Positions 23,375-32,549 of a stretch of 56,557 nucleotides of DNA are shown piece by piece. The translations under genes were made by a program, and so were the position numbers. Origin of the DNA: Actinomortierella ambigua. Its lineage: Eukaryota > Mortierellomycota > Mortierellomycetes > Mortierellales > Mortierellaceae. The notes under the pieces were generated by a model. It was given only the letters and a program-made list of their open reading frames with translations, had not been told where the DNA came from and did not search any database. The DNA is taken from assembly GCA_016098155.1 (NCBI GenBank), contig JAAAJB010000135.1, forward strand, positions 7,245-63,801, given 5' to 3'. Numbering within the stretch: position 1 is the stretch's first letter; each line of letters starts with the position of its first letter.

Positions 23375-24310
23375 AAAAAAAAAAAAAAGGCCTCCGACCT
23401 TCCTTAATGAGAGATGAAAAAGATATGTGCTTGGCTTGATGGTCTGACGACAAAAGAAAAAGTAGCAATGAGCAGAAGAAGGGGCTATCTTCTTGGATGC
23501 GGTAGCCAAGCTTCTATGCTTTCGTCTCTTTTTTTTTGTCTGATAGCCATTGGTCCAAGTCGTTCTCTCTCTCTCTTATCGTTGTGTATCTTGCGCTCTT
23601 TCTATACTTTAAAAAAATCCATCAGGAACCAAAGACTCTTTGTGTTGTTTTACCTACCTCTTTTGCTGCTTTAATAGCATTGCAAGGGAGGGAGGGAGAC
23701 AAAAGCATGGAGATGCTCTTTGCAAAAAAGTTACAAGCGGGTGTTGTTCCTGAGCCAATGCTTGACTTTTTACAATAAAATCATACTTTGTCGCGTAAGA
23801 AACTTGTTGTGTATAAACGTGATATGTTGATGGAAACTATTTTTCCAAATCGAGGTTTTCGCAAAACGTTTTGCTGCTCTGTTCATTCTTGATCGCATGT
23901 CATCAACTTGCTTCGTGATTTTTTTTTGGGTTTTCGCGATACTTTTGCCCTTGTTCGTTCTTGAAAGCATCCTGCTAGAGATGAGCAAGAGAAAAAAATC
24001 TTTCGCCATTTACACATATCAGAAGCCATTGGTACGAACACATCTTGTGCGTCCGCCCCTCTCTGTCCTGCAACATAGGGATGGGTGCAATGGGTATTGC
24101 ACGATGACCATGAGTAAGAGCGCTGGGTTCCCCTACTTTCAGTTGTGCCATGTACATGATCAATTCGTTGACACCTGTTCCCCTTCTCCCTTCCCTGTCA
24201 TGTTATCACCACTGTGATTGCGAAACTAGAAAAAAAATACCATCGATGGCAAGCAGGGGTGGTGGTCTGGAATTTGTATAAAAATAATAAAAAATGACAA
24301 CATATCCTAC
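23375..24310. other. convergent intergenic region with a repeat-arm relic
   Basis: This separates INO1 (+) from the FAD oxidase gene (-). It holds the single diverged repeat arm at about 23845-24003; the rest is AT-rich and non-coding. Confidence 0.6.
23845..24003 (+). repeat. single diverged arm of the foldback element family
   Basis: It shares ordered blocks with the left arm at 26611-26791: TCGAGGTTTTCGCAAAACG, TTCTGTTCATTCTTGATCG-like, GGTTTTCGCGA, GTTCGTTCTTGAAAGCAT and a terminal GA...GAAAAAAA run. It has the same orientation but is clearly more diverged. No second arm or tandem core accompanies it. Confidence 0.7.
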
Positions 24311-26146
24311 TCAATGGTGGCGAGGGCACATCTCATCTCTGTTCCAATCATCGCTACCAACGCATAGGCGGCAGACAAAGAGCCCCTTTGGATCGTACTT
24401 GTTCTTGATACCCTTTAGGGTTTTATAGTTGGGACCATAGAAGCTTTGTTTGAAATTCGGCTCGTTGGGGTCCGCCTCGTTCAAATACGTACCCGAGCCT
24501 GGCGTGATGGCGCGCAGCTTGTCCGTAGCCTTGGTCAAGGTGCGCTGGAGCTTCAGTTGGTCCTTCCAGGACAAGCTTTCTTCCCACCCTCCGACCACGA
24601 GCACCAAGACCAAGGCCTTTCGCCATGCCGGGTGGAGCGATGTCTCCTTGGACGAGCCACGGGCCACCGCTCCTCCAGCCACCGATACGATCGCGTACCG
24701 ATCCGTAGACGGCGGCGATTCGTCCTGGACTTGCAGCATGGTGTTTGCCAGCTTATCCACCCCTTGGTCAGTCTCAAAGATCGTCCGTGGGATCAGGCGC
24801 GAACCCAGCGTAGACCCGAATCCGGCGTTGATCTCGGGGACGAGCGAGGTCATGTTCAGAAAGAGGGCGTAGTACGATGGGAAATCCGAGTAGATCTCCT
24901 GCTCCAATGTGAGATTGCCCAACCCGCGCGCATAGGCGACGAGCGGTCCGAACGTCTTGCGCGCGCTCGCTACATCGCTGTTCGGCCGCATGTACGCTAA
25001 GGCGACATAGTTGCGATTCACGGTCGCATACCCAGCCCAACCGGCGTTGGACCATTCGATCTGCCGTGCATAGAGCTCGCGGAGTACCTTGGCCAGCAGG
25101 GATCGATCCTCCGAGCTTACCATCACTTGAAAATAGCTCATCGTCACAGCCGGGTGCGTCCGATACACGGCCTCGACGACCACACCGAACCCGGGACCGC
25201 CACCGCGCATGGCCCAAAACAGATCCGCGTGCTGATAGGCATTCACGACACGCAATGCGCCGTCCGCCGTGACGACCTTGTACTGCAGCACGTTGTCGAC
25301 ACAGAGGCCCAACGACGGCGACAACGGACCGTGTCCGCCCGACTGACAGAACCCGCCCGACGTGCCCACGGTCTGAGCGCCACCGCCAGATACGGTGCGG
25401 TTGTGCTCGTCCACGGCCTTGTAGGCATCCATCCACACCACGCCGGCCTCCAACACCACGGCGCCGACGCCCTTTGTTGTCGTATTCTCCTCAGAGGGGA
25501 TAGGAGCACCCTCGGGCACAAAGGCATCGACGACCTGAATCTTCTTCATAAAGAATACCCACAGGCTGAGGGATCCGACGGCCGTGCTCCGGCCCAGCAA
25601 ATCGTGGCCCGTGTTCTTGACGACCAGTTTTAGGTTGTGCTGATGCGCGAAGCGCACCGTTGCCTGCACATCGTCGACGGTCGCGGCCTTGACCGTATAG
25701 ACGGGTACGGCGCCCTGATCGCATGATCCCGTCGAGGACCGATTCAACAAACAACCCTGTCCGTTCGGGCCGAGCTCCCAGTTGGTGTACTGGAAAGCGC
25801 CCGGTTGTTGCTGTCGCCAGGTTTCGTAATGATAGCCTTGTTGGACTGCTGCACATGCTGTGGCGTTGTAGGATGGTCGGTAGCAGGGACGTGCGACGGG
25901 CGTTGTCGCGATCAGCCGCCCGCTCACGGTGGCATTGAAGGTCGCCCAGGTCGAAGGGGTGGGCCAGCAAGGTTGATTGGGCTGGCATTTACATTTGAGG
26001 CGTGGTGTTGATGGTGGTGGTGGTGGTGGTCGTTGATCAGGCCTGCCACTATTCTTTGTCGGGTCCAGATCAGGTGCTGCAGCAGCGACGAGGGCGATGA
26101 GAGTGGCGCTAATGAGGATGGCTAGTTGGAAGAGTGAAAGAGGCAT
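24311..26146 (-). CDS. secreted FAD-linked oxidoreductase (berberine-bridge-enzyme-like)
   Basis: A single exon of 611 residues. ATG 26146 opens a signal peptide (about residues 1-24, hydrophobic core FQLAILISATLIALVAAAA), followed by a Pro-rich stretch and a Cys-rich segment (CKCQPNQPC). The FAD-binding PCMH domain begins near 145 (VPVYTVKAATVDDVQ). KNTGHDLLGRS carries His181, the usual covalent FAD attachment site. GTSGGFCQSGGHGP and AMRGGGPGFGVV complete the FAD pocket. The C-terminal BBE segment reads YLNEADPNEPNF...GLFVCRLCVGSDDW. Such enzymes oxidise alcohols, sugars or secondary metabolites outside the cell; the substrate cannot be told. The Cys expected for a second FAD bond is not at the usual place before GGH, so single covalent attachment is inferred. 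There are several N-glycosylation sequons. The gene has no introns, unlike most neighbours. Confidence 0.9.
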   Translation of the reverse strand: MPLSLFQLAILISATLIALVAAAAPDLDPTKNSGRPDQRPPPPPPSTPRLKCKCQPNQPCWPTPSTWATFNATVSGRLIATTPVARPCYRPSYNATACAAVQQGYHYETWRQQQPGAFQYTNWELGPNGQGCLLNRSSTGSCDQGAVPVYTVKAATVDDVQATVRFAHQHNLKLVVKNTGHDLLGRSTAVGSLSLWVFFMKKIQVVDAFVPEGAPIPSEENTTTKGVGAVVLEAGVVWMDAYKAVDEHNRTVSGGGAQTVGTSGGFCQSGGHGPLSPSLGLCVDNVLQYKVVTADGALRVVNAYQHADLFWAMRGGGPGFGVVVEAVYRTHPAVTMSYFQVMVSSEDRSLLAKVLRELYARQIEWSNAGWAGYATVNRNYVALAYMRPNSDVASARKTFGPLVAYARGLGNLTLEQEIYSDFPSYYALFLNMTSLVPEINAGFGSTLGSRLIPRTIFETDQGVDKLANTMLQVQDESPPSTDRYAIVSVAGGAVARGSSKETSLHPAWRKALVLVLVVGGWEESLSWKDQLKLQRTLTKATDKLRAITPGSGTYLNEADPNEPNFKQSFYGPNYKTLKGIKNKYDPKGLFVCRLCVGSDDWNRDEMCPRHH

Positions 26147-26610
26147 TCTTTGAGATTTGTCCAATTTTTTTTTTTACAAAAAAGGACAAGAAAAAAAAAG
26201 GAGGAAGGGGACTTTAGATCGTCGTTTTTATCCCTTCTTGGTGTTAAGAGGGCTGAGAGTTGTCAAAGAGCAAAAACAGTAGCTGGCTCAAATAAAAGGG
26301 CAAACGATATCTTGGCGCATTGGCCTTGGATGGTTGTGGCACCGCCGGGCAGGGCTGAGAACTAGCAGCAGCATCGTAGGCGCCTCTTTGAGGGGTTGCC
26401 TTTTTTTTTTTCAAGCCTTGACGACCGCAGGGCAGAACAATTGGGGGGGGGGGCAATTGAGCGTGTGTCTATCATTTCAATCAATGTTGGGGAAAATGCC
26501 AAGAAGTCGACGTTCCTCATTTTTTTTGGGGAGATGGTCATGCATACGTTAGGACACGTTTATCCCAACCAACAAAGCTGCACGAAGGAAACAGCCCGCC
26601 TCAGTCTTTT

Positions 26611-26791
26611 TCGCAGTGACCAATTTCCTAGTCGAGATTTTCGCAAAACGTTTTACTCTTCTGTTCATTCTTGATCGTATTTCGCCGAAAACTTTTCTTT
26701 ATCCCGATTCGCGTTTTCGCGAAACGTTTCGCCTTTCTGTTCGTTCTTTGAAAGCATTGCACGAAACGCCCGCTCTGGAGCAGAAAAAAAA
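26611..26791 (+). repeat. left inverted-repeat arm
   Basis: Begins TCGCAGTGACCAATTTCC and ends CGCCCGCTCTGGAGCAGAAA. Matches the reverse complement of 27191-27367 with few differences. Confidence 0.85.
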
Positions 26792-26954
26792 TCGATGGCT
26801 TACAGACATGCTAGAGCGGCGAGACTAGCTACGATGGATAGATCAGCTGTTGTTCTCCCAATATTCTGGTTTTGAGAGCTATTGTATCGGCTCCCTCCCC
26901 TCCAGTACCTACAAAGAGAGGCCATTTCTACATGGGCGACATTGTGCATGCATG

Positions 26955-27190
26955 CTACATAGGATGCCACGGGGCTATATAGGATGCTGCGGTAGTGACA
27001 AAGGATGCTGCGGTAGTGACAAAGGATGCTGCGGTAGTGACAAAGGATGACACAAGAGTCACATAGGATGACACACGATTCACATAGGATGCCACAAGAG
27101 TTACATAGGATGCCACGGGCTACACAGGATGCCGCTGTGGTTACATAGGATGCCACAAGAGTCACATAGGATGCCACGGGAGCTACATAG
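26955..27190. repeat. tandem array of about 21-bp units
   Basis: Eleven AGGATG-anchored units start at 26961, 26981, 27002, 27023, 27044, 27065, 27086, 27107, 27126, 27147 and 27168. Spacing is 21 bp with two exceptions (20 and 19). Two unit types alternate: AGGATGCTGCGGTAGTGACAA (three near-identical copies in a row) and AGGATGCCACAAGAGTCACAT-like. The array fills most of the interior of the element. Confidence 0.9.
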
Positions 27191-27367
27191 TTTTTTTCTT
27201 CAGAGCGGGCGTTTCGTGCAATGCTTTCAAGAACGAACAGAAAGGCGAAACGTTTCGCGAAAACCCCAATCGGGATAAAGAAAAGTTTTCGGCGAAATAC
27301 GATCAAGAATGAACAGAATAGCAAAACGTTTTGCGCCCGACAAGGAAATTGGTCACTTTTGCGAAAT
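27191..27367 (-). repeat. right inverted-repeat arm
   Basis: Reverse complement of the left arm. Starts with TTTTTTTCTTCAGAGCGGGC and ends near GGTCACTTTTGCGAAA. Confidence 0.85.
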
Positions 27368-28662
27368 ATTTTTTTTTTCACGACCGATGTGACCCAATTG
27401 GCAGGACAATTCGGCCCTAAGCACAAATGTGGTCAGCATAGGTGTTCTAAGCAACATGGGAGATACCTTTCATCATGGCGACCCTATTGTGGACGCAACT
27501 CAGCGAGCACTGCGTTCTGGTATTCGAACAATCGGTGGTCTGGGACAGACAACGATGCTCTCCACTCGAAGCTGGCAATTGTCGTGAGTTGGGCAAGCGA
27601 ACAAGATGTGGGCAGGGGGGGGGGGGTGAACGCCTTTCCAGTGATCTTTGTAGCGATATCGAAGCGAAGCAAGCAATCGTGAAAAATGGTCAAAGGAAAG
27701 AACGAACGCAGGCAGCGCGACGATGGTACGTTCACTGTTCCAGTGCACACGAGTCTATCGAAGCAAAGCTAGCAAGCAGGAAGAAAAAGGCGCAAAAGAA
27801 AGAAATAAATGTCAGACGCTCAACGCCGAAGTGGAGCACCTGGCCCATGAGTCGAGCAATGGGTTTTACGTGGGTAGTCGAGGTTCACCCCCGGAGACTT
27901 TCTGGTCAGCCAGGGAAGGAGAAAGGAGCACCTCAGAAACGATTGTTTGTTGGCACCTCATTCAAGTGTTGGACATACTTGATGCTGGGTGAAAGGTATC
28001 GCACTGAAATTGCCCCTGCTGCTTAAGACAGTTTTTCTGGCCATTGCTGTTGTCTATACCTTGCTTAGGGACAAATGAGTCTTCTTGGTCAATCAGTAAA
28101 AGGTCTGTGCAACCTAGCTGCTAGAAAAAGTACGCTGTTGCATTTGTCCTGTTTGCCTGATCTACCACGACCCAAAACAGCTCTCTCTCTCTCTCCGAGT
28201 ATATACTTCATATGCATCCTTTTTTTATTTTTCCAGCCATTGCCTTGTCCGAATATGCTATTCAGACCACGGAAAGCGCTTTTTTTTTATAGCTAGTCGC
28301 GAAAGGGTGGGGAGAATTCCTCTCCTGCAGCAGACGTGGCAAATGGGATGTCGGTATGTTCGATCTCCATTTTCATGGTACGATTCGTCTTTCAATATCA
28401 GGTATGGTGTACATGTACACAGATACTACGTATGTGACAAAAGGGCCGCCAAGTTTGTTCAGCCGGAATGTTGTTGTATGTATGTACATACACAATTCAA
28501 GGTGAACTCGTTGTTAGCATATTCTGAGATGTGGACGTTGTCTCTCTCATTGGAGGAGAGAGGCTGTGGTTGCTTATTGGCCCATGGTATCATATCATAC
28601 CATTGGCTCGCAACGTCCTCCCCATCCTAGACACCCATCCCCTTCTAATGAAGGGTGATCAC

Positions 28663-28670
<8 letters not shown>

Positions 28671-28696
<26 letters not shown>
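28671..28696. repeat. (CT)n microsatellite
   Basis: About 13 CT units in non-coding DNA. Confidence 0.85.
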
Positions 28697-28697
<1 letters not shown>

Positions 28698-29253
28698 AAA
28701 GACATACCTTCTCTTCTGCGTGGAGAGTCGCCTTCTTTTGATGAATGAGCGACATGCCGTTGCATTCATTGACCGAGTCAATGTCTGGCAGAGACCACCA
28801 ACTACTTACGGCCTATTGGTGTCGTTGGGAGGAGGGCAACGTCTCTTGATCCGGAAGGGAGGACAGAGGTTCGACCGGGTGGATGGAGCCTATATCGGCT
28901 TGGGGAATGGGAAGGGAAAGAGTTTATTCCTATCTCGTTGGTCATCTGCTGGAAAAACTACCGTGGTTGCTCCGGGTTGTTTGCGACCATACCATCTCAG
29001 GGTATACCACCCTTCCACTCCACCGAGGCCACTAACTGTGTGTTCTGTGGAAGGAGTGGAATAATGGGAGCCGACGCGAGTGTGTGAAAAATGCTATCCA
29101 AAATGGGCAAACACTGGCGCAATCCGAACTGTATTCGTCCCCACGCCACCCTCCCTCTCTTTTATCTCGCTGCTCCCTTTTCTTTTGATTCTTCCTTTCT
29201 CTCTTCACAACACCTCCAAACCTCCAATTAGCACCACCATAGTCTATTCCACC

Positions 29254-31016
29254 ATGGCCGCCAACAACCAAGCCAAGTACATCAAGGATGTCCACGACGC
29301 CATCGATGCTGCTGCCCAGTCCCTGCGCGAAGTGAGCTTGAAGGTATATTAGTTGGGCCACTCTAAACAAACCACGCCTGTGACCCAAAAAAAATGCTCG
29401 TTCACCGACAGTCAACGGATCTCCCCTTCTCTTCTCCTCCCCTTCTCTTCTCTTCTTTCTTGGAACTCAGATCCATAGCAACCCCGAGCTGGGTTACAAA
29501 GAAGTCATTGCCCACGAAACCCTGACCAACTACATGGAATCTCAAGGCTTCAAGGTCAAGCGTCACGCGTGTGACATCGACACAGCCTTCGTCGCCGAGT
29601 TTGAGTCTCCGGCCACCAGGGCTGCCGAGCAAGCCGGCCAAAAGATTCACACCATTGGCTTTTGCTCCGAGTTTGACGCCTTGCCCAGCGTTGGCCATGC
29701 TTGCGGTCACAGTATGTACTCTTCTTCACATACTCTCTCTCTCTCTCTCTTTCTCTCGCTCTCTCCACCGAGTCGTATCGAAACTATGCCTCATGGGAAA
29801 CGCGCATCGAGAGAAGGCAGGCTGGCTACTAACCATTGATGGACCTTTGACACATTCTAGATCTGATTGCTATTTCTGGTGTTGCTGCCGCCATCGGTGT
29901 CAAGGTCGCTTTGGAGAAGAACAACCTGCCTGGGCGCGTTCGCCTGCTGGGTACGCCTGCCGAGGAGACGACTGGAGGCAAGATCCCGATGTTGGAGCGC
30001 GGTGCCTTTGATGGCCTCGCTGCCTGCATGATGCTCCATCCTTTCCAGACCGACTTGGTTTACCCAATCACGCTCGGCGTTGGTGGTTTCTTGGTCGAGT
30101 ACCATGGAAAGTCCAGCCATGCCTCTGCTTCGCCATGGGAGGGTGTCAATGCCCTTGATGCCATGGTCATGGCCTACAACGGTCTGTCCATGCTCCGCCA
30201 GCAGACCCTCTCCTCCAGCCGCATCCACTGCATCATCCTTGATGGAGGCAAGGCAGCCAACAGTATGTACATCTCACCTCACCAACTTTTTCAGTATCTT
30301 TCTACGGGGAGTATTTGTTCAGTCATGGTTGTTGGGTCTTTCCAAGATCTCGTCGTGAGCAACTAATACCCCAACACTGATTTGGACTAATCAAAATCCA
30401 TTTTTTTCTACATATTCCAGTTATCCCCGACTACGCCTCGGGCAAGATCATGTACCGCGCCACCAACACCAAAGACCTGGCCAAGGTCCACAACGACGTC
30501 CTGCGCGTCATCCACGCCGCCGCCGCCGCGACCGGCTGCACGGTCACCGTCCACAAGGAGATGGAATACCAATCCCTCCCACAAAACGAGATCCTCGGCA
30601 CGCGGTACACGCAGTACCTCACGGAGGCCGGTGTCCGTTTCCTGTCGCGGACCGAACAAGAGGCGATCCCGACGGGTTCGACCGACATGGGCAACATTGC
30701 CAATGCGCTCCCCGTCATCCACCCAATGTTCAACATTGACAACCTGGACTCTATCACCAACGTCGACCTCACCAACCATTCCTATGGCTTCACTGAACAG
30801 TCCAAGACCGACGTGGCTCATGCGGCCACCTTCCGTGCTGCCAAGGGCATGGCCCTTGTTGGCCTCGATGTCATCGTCGAGCCCGGCTTTGCCGAGGCTG
30901 TCCGTCGTAACTTTGAGGAGCGTGTGGTGGCTGTCCAGCCTGAGGCGCCTCTGGCTGTCGATGGCGTCGCCCCTGCCCATACGTTCAGTGGCGCGTGCGG
31001 TTGTCATAGCACGTAA
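29254..31016 (+). CDS. M20-family metallopeptidase/amidohydrolase (PM20D2-like)
   Basis: Four exons, 29254-29343, 29471-29711, 29861-30262 and 30421-31016, encode 442 residues. Family signatures: IHSNPELGYKE at about 31-41, GFCSEFDALPSVGHACGHN with Cys108 and His110 as metal ligands, PAEETTGGK with the Glu145/Glu146 pair, MMLHP, and the lid segment starting HGKSSHASASPWEGVNALDA. The C-terminal TDMGNIAN...HPMF completes the catalytic domain. M20D enzymes hydrolyse N-acyl amino acids, aminobenzoyl-glutamate or small dipeptides; the arrangement most resembles the PM20D2 group acting on beta-alanyl or gamma-aminobutyryl dipeptides. The exact substrate is inferred. No signal peptide, so cytosolic. 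The start ACCATGG is an ideal context after a CT-rich leader. Introns have GTATAT, GTATGT and GTATGT donors. Confidence 0.93.
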
Positions 31017-31524
31017 ACACACACACAAAAAATGGCTAAATGATCAAAAAAAAAAAGAATATGGGAGCTCTTGTATACCCTACCTCCTGCTTCCCCCCCC
31101 CTTCTTTTTCTCTTAAAAATTGTCATAGACTTGCGGAGGAAATCAAAGAAACACAGCGTGTACAGAATAAACAAGTTTTTTTTGTTTCAACAAAAAAAAA
31201 ATTGCTAGCTCTTCATCGGGCAAAAGCGTAGAGTAGGCGCTATACTCCAATGATTCCTTTCCCACTGGAGGGGTAAAAGCACATTCCTGTTCCTCGTTGA
31301 AGATCAATGAAGGAGGTGGGGCCAGAGCTGTGTGCCCGTTCATCGGGAAGGAGACTGCTTATTCCTTCTTGGAAGGGTTTACCTCCAGCGATACCACTCA
31401 TCATCCTGCTCCTCTCTCCTCCTCCTCCTCGTGTTCCCGGAAGAATGAAGGATGATGAAATGAGTTGAAGGGGAGAGTGGGGGATGAAGGGGGGGGGGGA
31501 GATATCGAGAGAGCAAAAATTCTC
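31017..31524. other. convergent intergenic region
   Basis: Between the stop codons of the M20 gene and DPH4. Contains A-rich tracts that may serve as 3' processing regions (31040-31056, 31190-31203) and a G-run near 31490-31500. No gene seen. Confidence 0.6.
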
Positions 31525-32341
31525 TCAGTCTTCTTCGTCCCCATCTGACGCTACTTCGTAATGAATCCTGACAATCAGCGAGCACGTCGAGCACACCACG
31601 GTGTCGACACCTAGCTCTAGTTCTGCCTCTGAAATAACATACTCGCCGCTACAACGACATGGCGTGCTGTACGATCCAGATTCTAAATAAAAGAAGAAAG
31701 CAAAAAAAAGTGGATAGGAGCGATTGTCTGGTTGAGTTTCCCTTGCTATGGTAATGGGAATGGATGTCTTTGTTGGATGAAACAAGGGTGAGGTGGGAGA
31801 GAGGGGGGGTTGTTCTGATCGACCACTCACCTTCATCAAAGTCCATATCGTCCAAGTCAACATCGTCATTCACTTGTCCACTTGCTCTGAGCCTCTGGGC
31901 TAGGGGAGATAAAGAAAAGAAGAACAAGCAAAGAAATCGTCAGTCGAGGGCTGAACCATCTAGAGTCCATAAACCGCTGCGGAGAAAAATGACGGAAGGC
32001 TCCTCACCTTTGAGCGAGGTGTCGTAGAAGGCACGCTGTGCTGGCTCGCGAAGACACTCCCATGCTTCCTTGATATCCTGCAACATGACAGGAGATCCGG
32101 TAGCCTTGGCCTCCTCCTGGCGTTGCTGGACTTTGTCTGGATGATGCTATTTGTCAGTGGCGAGGGTTCATTATCAAGGTGTTCGGTGAGTTTGCTGGGT
32201 GGCAGAGCGTCGCGAGCCTGAAATCTTGTGCTGTTGGATTTGGGTCCGTACCTGTAGCAACAGTCTCTGGTACTGCAACTTTATATCCGCATGGGTGGCA
32301 TCCTGAGGCAGGCCTAGCAAGGCGTAGTAATCCTTCAACAT
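31525..32341 (-). CDS. DPH4: diphthamide biosynthesis protein 4 (J-domain, CSL zinc finger)
   Basis: Four exons, 32341-32252, 32146-32008, 31899-31831 and 31682-31525, give 151 residues, typical for Dph4/DNAJC24. The J-domain starts KDYYALLGLPQDAT, with the HPD triad at residues 32-34 (HHPDK) coming directly after intron 1, and ends AFYDTSLK. The C-terminal CSL-type zinc finger has Cys108/110 (PCRCSGEY) and Cys130/133 (VVCSTC). Dph4 supports the Fe-S enzyme Dph1-Dph2 (with Dph3) in the first step of diphthamide formation on elongation factor 2. Donors are GTACGG, GTGAGG and GTGAGT. The gene is divergent from TFIIE alpha, with 208 nt between the two ATGs, so the two probably share a promoter. 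Confidence 0.93.
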
Positions 32342-32549
32342 GGTCTCCTCAGCGATGTCCAAGAAGACTGATTGCACAGCAACATTGATCTCATTTCTTT
32401 TTTTTTTGTGTGTGCGCCACCATTGTATAATTTTTGTGGTTCCCCAACGAGACATGCTTTTATTCCTCCATTTGAGCCATACATCTCATTTCTACAACTC
32501 TCCATTCTTTTTTTGTGTCGTTCTCCGTCTCATTGAAACCACTCACATC
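32342..32549. promoter_or_regulatory. shared bidirectional promoter, DPH4 and TFIIE alpha
   Basis: Only 208 nt separate the two start codons. The segment is T/C-rich on the plus strand, with a poly-T run at 32400-32410. No TATA box was recognised. Confidence 0.6.

Larger units (their letters stand above)
26611..27367. mobile_element. foldback/MITE-like element with about 180-bp terminal inverted repeats and a 21-bp tandem core
   Basis: The left arm 26611-26791 and the right arm 27191-27367 are inverted copies with roughly 90 % identity by eye. Each contains the palindrome GCGAAACGTTTCGC (26719-26732 in the left arm) and a second palindromic block of the type GCAAAACGTTTTGC. The 399-nt interior holds 11 tandem units of about 21 bp. 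No transposase frame is present, so it would be non-autonomous. A clear target-site duplication was not identified by eye. A diverged single arm lies at 23845-24003. Confidence 0.8.
26147..29253. other. 3.1 kb divergent intergenic region with a foldback element
   Basis: This lies between the start of the FAD oxidase gene and the start of the M20 gene. It holds the inverted-repeat element (26611-27367), a poly-G stretch near 27616, a CT microsatellite at 28671-28696 and, just before 29254, a CT-rich leader for the M20 gene. Frames in 27475-29064 have no recognisable protein character. Confidence 0.6.

Noticed and set aside
26955..27190. CRISPR-like array
   Set aside because: Units are contiguous 21-bp tandem repeats without spacers, in a eukaryotic genome.
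28531..29064. 177-codon plus-strand frame before the M20 gene
   Set aside because: Composition is mixed, but there is no recognisable motif; part overlaps a CT microsatellite and the start is poor.
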